Source of the DNA: Flammeovirgaceae bacterium
GTDB lineage: Bacteria; Bacteroidota; Bacteroidia; Cytophagales; Cyclobacteriaceae
DNA length: 38,493 nt
Direction: 5' to 3'
Assembly (NCBI GenBank): GCA_002691385.1
Contig: NZHT01000129.1
Coordinates: forward strand, 1-38,493
The translations under genes and the position numbers were made by a program. Shown piece by piece: positions 34,846 through 38,493 of this stretch (the stretch's first letter is position 1; every line of letters begins with the position of its first letter). The notes below the pieces were generated by a model. The model had not been told where the DNA came from, searched no databases, and saw only the letters and a program-made list of their open reading frames with translations.

Positions 34846-35847
34846 TCAACCATGAATTTTTTCCTTTATCAAACGTTCTAATTCATCCATGAGCTCTGAA
34901 TTATCCTCAAGAAGTATCTTAACTGCATCTCTTCCTTGACCCAACTTATTCCCATCATAGGAAAACCAAGAGCCGGATTTTTGAATAATTTCTAATTCAA
35001 CACCCAAATCTAGAATTTCTCCAGATTTACTAATCCCCTTACCATACATGATATCAAATTCTATCACTTTAAATGGAGGAGCTATTTTATTTTTAACAAC
35101 TTTCACCTTGGTTCGGTTTCCCAATATATTATCTGCACTCTCTTTAATTTGACCTATACGACGAATGTCTAATCTTACCGATGAATAAAACTTGAGTGCA
35201 TTTCCGCCCGTAGTTGTCTCTGGATTACCAAACATGACACCGATTTTCTCTCGAAGCTGATTGATGAAAATACATGCGCAGCCAGATTTACTAATTGCTC
35301 CTGTTAATTTTCTCAATGCCTGAGACATCAATCTCGCTTGCAATCCCATTTTACTATCCCCCATCTCTCCTTCAAGCTCAGCTCTTGGCACCAAGGCCGC
35401 TACAGAATCAATCACGATAATATCAATGGCACCGGACCTAATAAGATGTTCGGTAATTTCTAATGCCTGTTCTCCATTGTCTGGCTGGGATATGAGTAAA
35501 TTTTCAGTATCAATTCCCAATTTTTCAGCATAACTCTTATCAAAAGCATGTTCAGCATCAACAAAAGCTGCCAACCCTCCTTTTTTTTGTGCCTCCGCAA
35601 TACAGTGCATAGACAAAGTAGTTTTTCCCGAGGACTCAGGACCATATACTTCTATCACCCTACCCTTTGGAATACCGCCAACTCCTAAGGCAAGATCTAA
35701 TCCAATAGAACCCGTAGAAATAAAGGGTACATCCATCACATTTTCATCACTCAATTTCATAATGGACCCCTTACCGTAGGTCTTTTCTAGCTTATCAATA
35801 GTTAGCTGAAGTGCCTTATGTTTTTGTTCTTTTTCTTTGTCTTCCAT
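34846..35847 (-). CDS. recA: Recombinase RecA
   Basis: RecA forms filaments on single-stranded DNA and drives strand exchange and SOS activation. The 333-residue protein carries Walker [10 protein letters not shown] (69-77), [28 protein letters not shown] (Walker B and loop L1 region), [12 protein letters not shown] and [21 protein letters not shown] (loop L2), in the normal order. It lacks a long acidic tail; the C-terminus is short ([13 protein letters not shown]). No LexA-like box is evident upstream, in keeping with the scarcity of canonical LexA boxes in many Bacteroidota. Confidence 0.98.
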   Translation of the reverse strand: MEDKEKEQKHKALQLTIDKLEKTYGKGSIMKLSDENVMDVPFISTGSIGLDLALGVGGIPKGRVIEVYGPESSGKTTLSMHCIAEAQKKGGLAAFVDAEHAFDKSYAEKLGIDTENLLISQPDNGEQALEITEHLIRSGAIDIIVIDSVAALVPRAELEGEMGDSKMGLQARLMSQALRKLTGAISKSGCACIFINQLREKIGVMFGNPETTTGGNALKFYSSVRLDIRRIGQIKESADNILGNRTKVKVVKNKIAPPFKVIEFDIMYGKGISKSGEILDLGVELEIIQKSGSWFSYDGNKLGQGRDAVKILLEDNSELMDELERLIKEKIHG

Positions 35848-35937
35848 TGTTATTTAAAATTACTTTTACTAAAATTATTAGCTAAAATAAAGAATTATTA
35901 GCAATTTATAACATGTTTAGCTAAATATTTTAGTTTT

Positions 35938-36585
35938 ATGTTGTATAAAATTCTAAAATTTGCTTTTACTCTTTATGTTCTAAGTTATAAAACTAGTCCC
36001 TTCAAATTACGGAATTAAAGTTATTTCCCCATTCTTATATCTTATATAATTATTTAAAATGTTTAAACTTAATTTGTTTCAAATGAATAAGAAGGAAGCT
36101 CTATTTAATAAAGCCTGAATAGAAAGTGAACTACTTGAAAAAGAGGGATGTGATACTGGAATTAGAAATGTCAAGATTTGGTCAATCCTGGCTTGATTTA
36201 AGAACCCTATTTTATCCAATATGCTGAACAACTCTGAAACCAAAATGGCAAAACCCTGTTTAATGAATTAGCGCATAGCCCTTTTTTTAAATAGTCGGTT
36301 ACAATTCAATCAAAATTTAGCTGCCTTCACAGGTAAAAAAGCAAGTATAGATTATTTCAATTTCTATTATGACCCGGATGACGATCGATTGACTGATTAT
36401 TTATCCGACCTTTAATATTCAGAAAAGTTTAAGCAAAACATTTTGAGAGGTAATCACAGTTTAAACATCTCATATAAAGTTTTAGCCCAATCTATAACTT
36501 CACTCTATAAAGTAAATAAAAAATTAAAGTTATCTGTAGTATTGATAATCATCTGAATAACATTGCATTCAAAATATTTAATTAG
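35938..36585 (+). pseudogene. Decayed COG4324-type predicted aminopeptidase gene
   Basis: Successive frames read as parts of the predicted zinc aminopeptidase family (PF10023/COG4324). From ATG 36083 one frame gives LLEKEGCDTGIRNVKIWS, then FKNPILSNMLNNSET, interrupted by TGA at 36116 and 36194. A shift near 36253 gives TLFNELAHSPFFK, ended by TAG at 36292. A second shift near 36296 gives RLQFNQNLAAFTGKKASIDY and, after TAA at 36413, KFKQNILRGNHSLNISYK. Relatives have HELAH where this reads NELAH, so the catalytic His is lost too. An ORF at 35938 (MLYKILKFAFTLYVLSY) may be the old N-terminal anchor. Family length is about 350 residues, so part is deleted. The family assignment is from memory. 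Confidence 0.75.
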
Positions 36586-36844
36586 CACATATTTATAATT
36601 CATTATCGAACAATACTTATTTCATATTCTGCAACCAATATTTCACTAGGAAGCACAATTTTAATTCTATTTTTAGCCATTATGAGAAGGATTTTAAAAA
36701 TTTATACCTCACCTCAAACAAGTTTCACACATTAATGAATTGTAAAGCAATTCATGCCAATTTCATTTTCAAATGGTATTACATTTGTAATTTAAATTAC
36801 TGATTTAACTTGATAAGTAGTCTAGGCTCATTTAAATTATTGAA
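36586..36844. other. Intergenic region before the response regulator
   Basis: AT-rich DNA between the pseudogene and the regulator gene. TACATTTG at 36780-36787 fits the Bacteroidota -7 box TAnnTTTG, but no TTTG lies at the usual upstream distance (nearest is TTTC at 36761). A start near 36793 would give a leader of about 50 nt. No other gene or RNA is visible. Confidence 0.4.
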
Positions 36845-37531
36845 ATGGATAAAAAAAGGTATAAAATTTTGGTCGTAGATGATGACCCTGATATTGTCGA
36901 ATTACTAAAATACAATCTATCATCTGAAGGCTACAAAATTAAAAGCGCATCCAATGGTCTTCAAGCTGTGGCTTTAGCTAAAGAATTTATGCCCGATCTA
37001 ACTATATTAGACATCATGATGCCTAAAATGGATGGTGTAGAAACTTGCCGTCAAATTCGAACTATTCCTGAATTGAAGAACAAGTTTATTATCTTTCTAA
37101 CGGCAAGATCAGAAGAATACTCAGAAATCGCGGCGTTCGAAATAGGTGCAGATGATTACATTACCAAACCTATCAAACCAAGAGCAATGATCAGTAGAAT
37201 CAATGCGTTGTTCAGAAGAGAACTCAAAAAGAACTCGAGGAATTCTATAATTAGTACTAGAAATTTAGAGATTGACCGTTCCTCCTATACCGTAAAAATC
37301 AATAGTAAAAAGATAAGCTTACCGAAAAAAGAATTTGAATTGTTATTTTTTTTAGCTCAAAATCCTAATCAAGTTTTTAGCAGAGATGATTTATTGAAAA
37401 ATATTTGGGGATCAGATGTATACGTTTTAGCCCGAACCGTGGATGTCCATATCAGAAAGGTCAGAGAAAAAATTGGTGACGGTTTCATCATAACTATTAA
37501 AGGAGTTGGCTATAAGTTTTCGGGTGATTAA
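36845..37531 (+). CDS. OmpR/PhoB-family response regulator
   Basis: The 228-residue protein has a receiver domain with the acidic pocket VVDDDPD, phospho-acceptor D56 in LDIMMPKMDG, the conserved Thr in FLTARSEE and Lys in YITKPIKP. From about residue 133 a winged-helix domain follows, ending with VFSRDDLLKNIWG, LARTVDVHIRKVREKIG and IKGVGYKF, typical of the PhoB/OmpR family. It is paired with the histidine kinase 9 bp downstream, and the pair resembles the PhoB/PhoR-type systems of Bacteroidota. The signal and targets are unknown; no phosphate genes are in the window. Confidence 0.95.
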   Translation: MDKKRYKILVVDDDPDIVELLKYNLSSEGYKIKSASNGLQAVALAKEFMPDLTILDIMMPKMDGVETCRQIRTIPELKNKFIIFLTARSEEYSEIAAFEIGADDYITKPIKPRAMISRINALFRRELKKNSRNSIISTRNLEIDRSSYTVKINSKKISLPKKEFELLFFLAQNPNQVFSRDDLLKNIWGSDVYVLARTVDVHIRKVREKIGDGFIITIKGVGYKFSGD

Positions 37532-37540
37532 ATTAATGTT

Positions 37541-38493
37541 ATGACACTCAACTCAAAGGGTCTTGCACTTATTCTCGCGATGATAATAGCCGTTATTACC
37601 ACCGCTGCCCTTTATTTGACTCCAAACGTCCCTGATCAAGCTATTTTTTTAACTTTTATTTTATCTTTTACTTCTGGGTTCAGTATCATTCGAGTCATGG
37701 CCGAATTATTATTTTTTAAAGAAATCAATAACATTTACAAAGCCCTAGAAAATGTCCAAGATGAAAAATTAACTTCCATTTCCCGATCAAAAAAGTCCTA
37801 TTTTAATCCGCTCAAAAAAATAAATAAAGAAATTTCTACATACGCTAATAGAAAACAAAATGAAATCGATGAACTAAAGAAAATGGCCGCTTTCAGAAGA
37901 GAATTCATTGCCGATGTTTCTCATGAACTTAAAACTCCAATATTTTCAGCTCAAGGATTTGTTCACACACTCTTAGACGGGGCTATTGACAATAAATCTG
38001 TCAGAGAGAATTTTCTTAAAAAAGCGGCGAAGAGTCTAGATCGACTTGATCTCCTAGTTCAAGATTTAATGACGATTACTCAAATCGAAAAAGGAGAGAT
38101 TAATATGCATTTTGAATCCTTTGATTTAGTTGAACTCAGTATTGAAGCCATGGATCAGCTCGAAAAAAAGGCTCATCAAAAAAAGGTAAAATTACAATTA
38201 CTTGATTCAACAGGTCAACCTGTTTATGTCAGTGCTGATTATCTGAGAATCTATCAAGTAATTCTTAATTTACTTTCTAATGCAATTAATTATGCCGGTT
38301 CTGGGGCTCAAGCAGTCATCAAAATCACTCCTTTAGGAAAAAAGGTTGTTTTTGAGCTGAGTGATAATGGTATCGGGATTCCAGAAAGTGATCTCTCCCG
38401 AATTTTTGAACGCTTTTATCGGGTAGATAAAAGTCGCTCTAAAAAAACAGGGGGCTCTGGATTGGGTTTATCCATAGTAAAGCATATCATTGA
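37541..38493 (+). CDS. Sensor histidine kinase (PhoR-like), partial
   Basis: The gene runs off the right edge; 317 codons are visible. Two close N-terminal helices (GLALILAMIIAVITTAALYL and AIFLTFILSFTSGFSII) leave almost no periplasmic loop, so sensing is probably within the membrane or through a partner. The phospho-accepting His is in FIADVSHELKTPIF near residue 128. The catalytic domain shows the N box LNLLSNAINYA, G1 ELSDNGIGIPESD, F box FERFYRVDKSRS and G2 GGSGLGLSIVKHI. It forms a two-gene operon with the response regulator upstream. Only the last part of the ATPase domain is missing. Confidence 0.95.
   Translation, partial: MTLNSKGLALILAMIIAVITTAALYLTPNVPDQAIFLTFILSFTSGFSIIRVMAELLFFKEINNIYKALENVQDEKLTSISRSKKSYFNPLKKINKEISTYANRKQNEIDELKKMAAFRREFIADVSHELKTPIFSAQGFVHTLLDGAIDNKSVRENFLKKAAKSLDRLDLLVQDLMTITQIEKGEINMHFESFDLVELSIEAMDQLEKKAHQKKVKLQLLDSTGQPVYVSADYLRIYQVILNLLSNAINYAGSGAQAVIKITPLGKKVVFELSDNGIGIPESDLSRIFERFYRVDKSRSKKTGGSGLGLSIVKHII

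Overview
The window is an AT-rich stretch of a Bacteroidota chromosome, most likely Cytophagales or a close marine relative. The evidence is a lineage-typical gene set: a 73-residue DUF2795 protein, rhodanese-fused MoeB, an EttA plus a YbiT-like ABC-F protein, HemJ/SCO1/cytochrome c, and many lipoproteins. Ribosome-binding sites are weak, and one promoter fits the Bacteroidota TTTG/TAnnTTTG pattern. This placement is inference; there is no rRNA to confirm it.

Region 1 (1-11.2 kb) is a molybdenum-cofactor island. At the left edge is the cut-off FAD subunit of a CoxM/XdhB-type molybdenum hydroxylase. Next is a minus-strand trio: a small 4-TM protein, a ubiquitin-like MoaD-type protein and a BNR/Asp-box repeat protein. 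Then come XdhC, a MoeB-rhodanese, MoaC, a MobB-MobA fusion, MoeA and MoaA. A plus-strand operon follows, encoding a SufS-type cysteine desulfurase, a SufU-type scaffold or sulfurtransferase, MoaD and MoaE. Almost all of Moco synthesis is here (A, C, D, E, MoeA, MoeB, MobA, XdhC). MoaB/MogA and a molybdate transporter are not visible. The SufS-SufU pair placed next to moaDE is the most interesting feature of the window.

Region 2 (11.3-20 kb) is mixed. It holds a secreted DUF1566-type protein, an SLC13/DASS anion symporter, a secreted protein of unknown function, a YbiT-like ABC-F ATPase with one degenerate ATP site, an exported M20 amidohydrolase and an exported gamma-glutamyltransferase.

Region 3 (20-24.6 kb) is a tightly packed glycan-assembly operon: a DPM-like GT2, a membrane GT2, a GT-C-like membrane protein, a rhodanese lipoprotein and a TIGR04282/DUF2064 protein. 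Region 4 (24.6-26.7 kb) links heme and respiration: HemJ, SCO1 and a cytochrome c lipoprotein, with a convergent lipoprotein gene overlapping the last of these.

Region 5 (27-38.5 kb) is mostly housekeeping: a CPA1 antiporter, glutamine cyclotransferase, EttA, DUF2795, IspD, QueA, a MacB-like permease, RecA, and a PhoB/PhoR-like two-component system cut by the right edge. Between recA and the regulator lies about 1 kb without an intact gene. It contains the decayed remains of a COG4324-type aminopeptidase.
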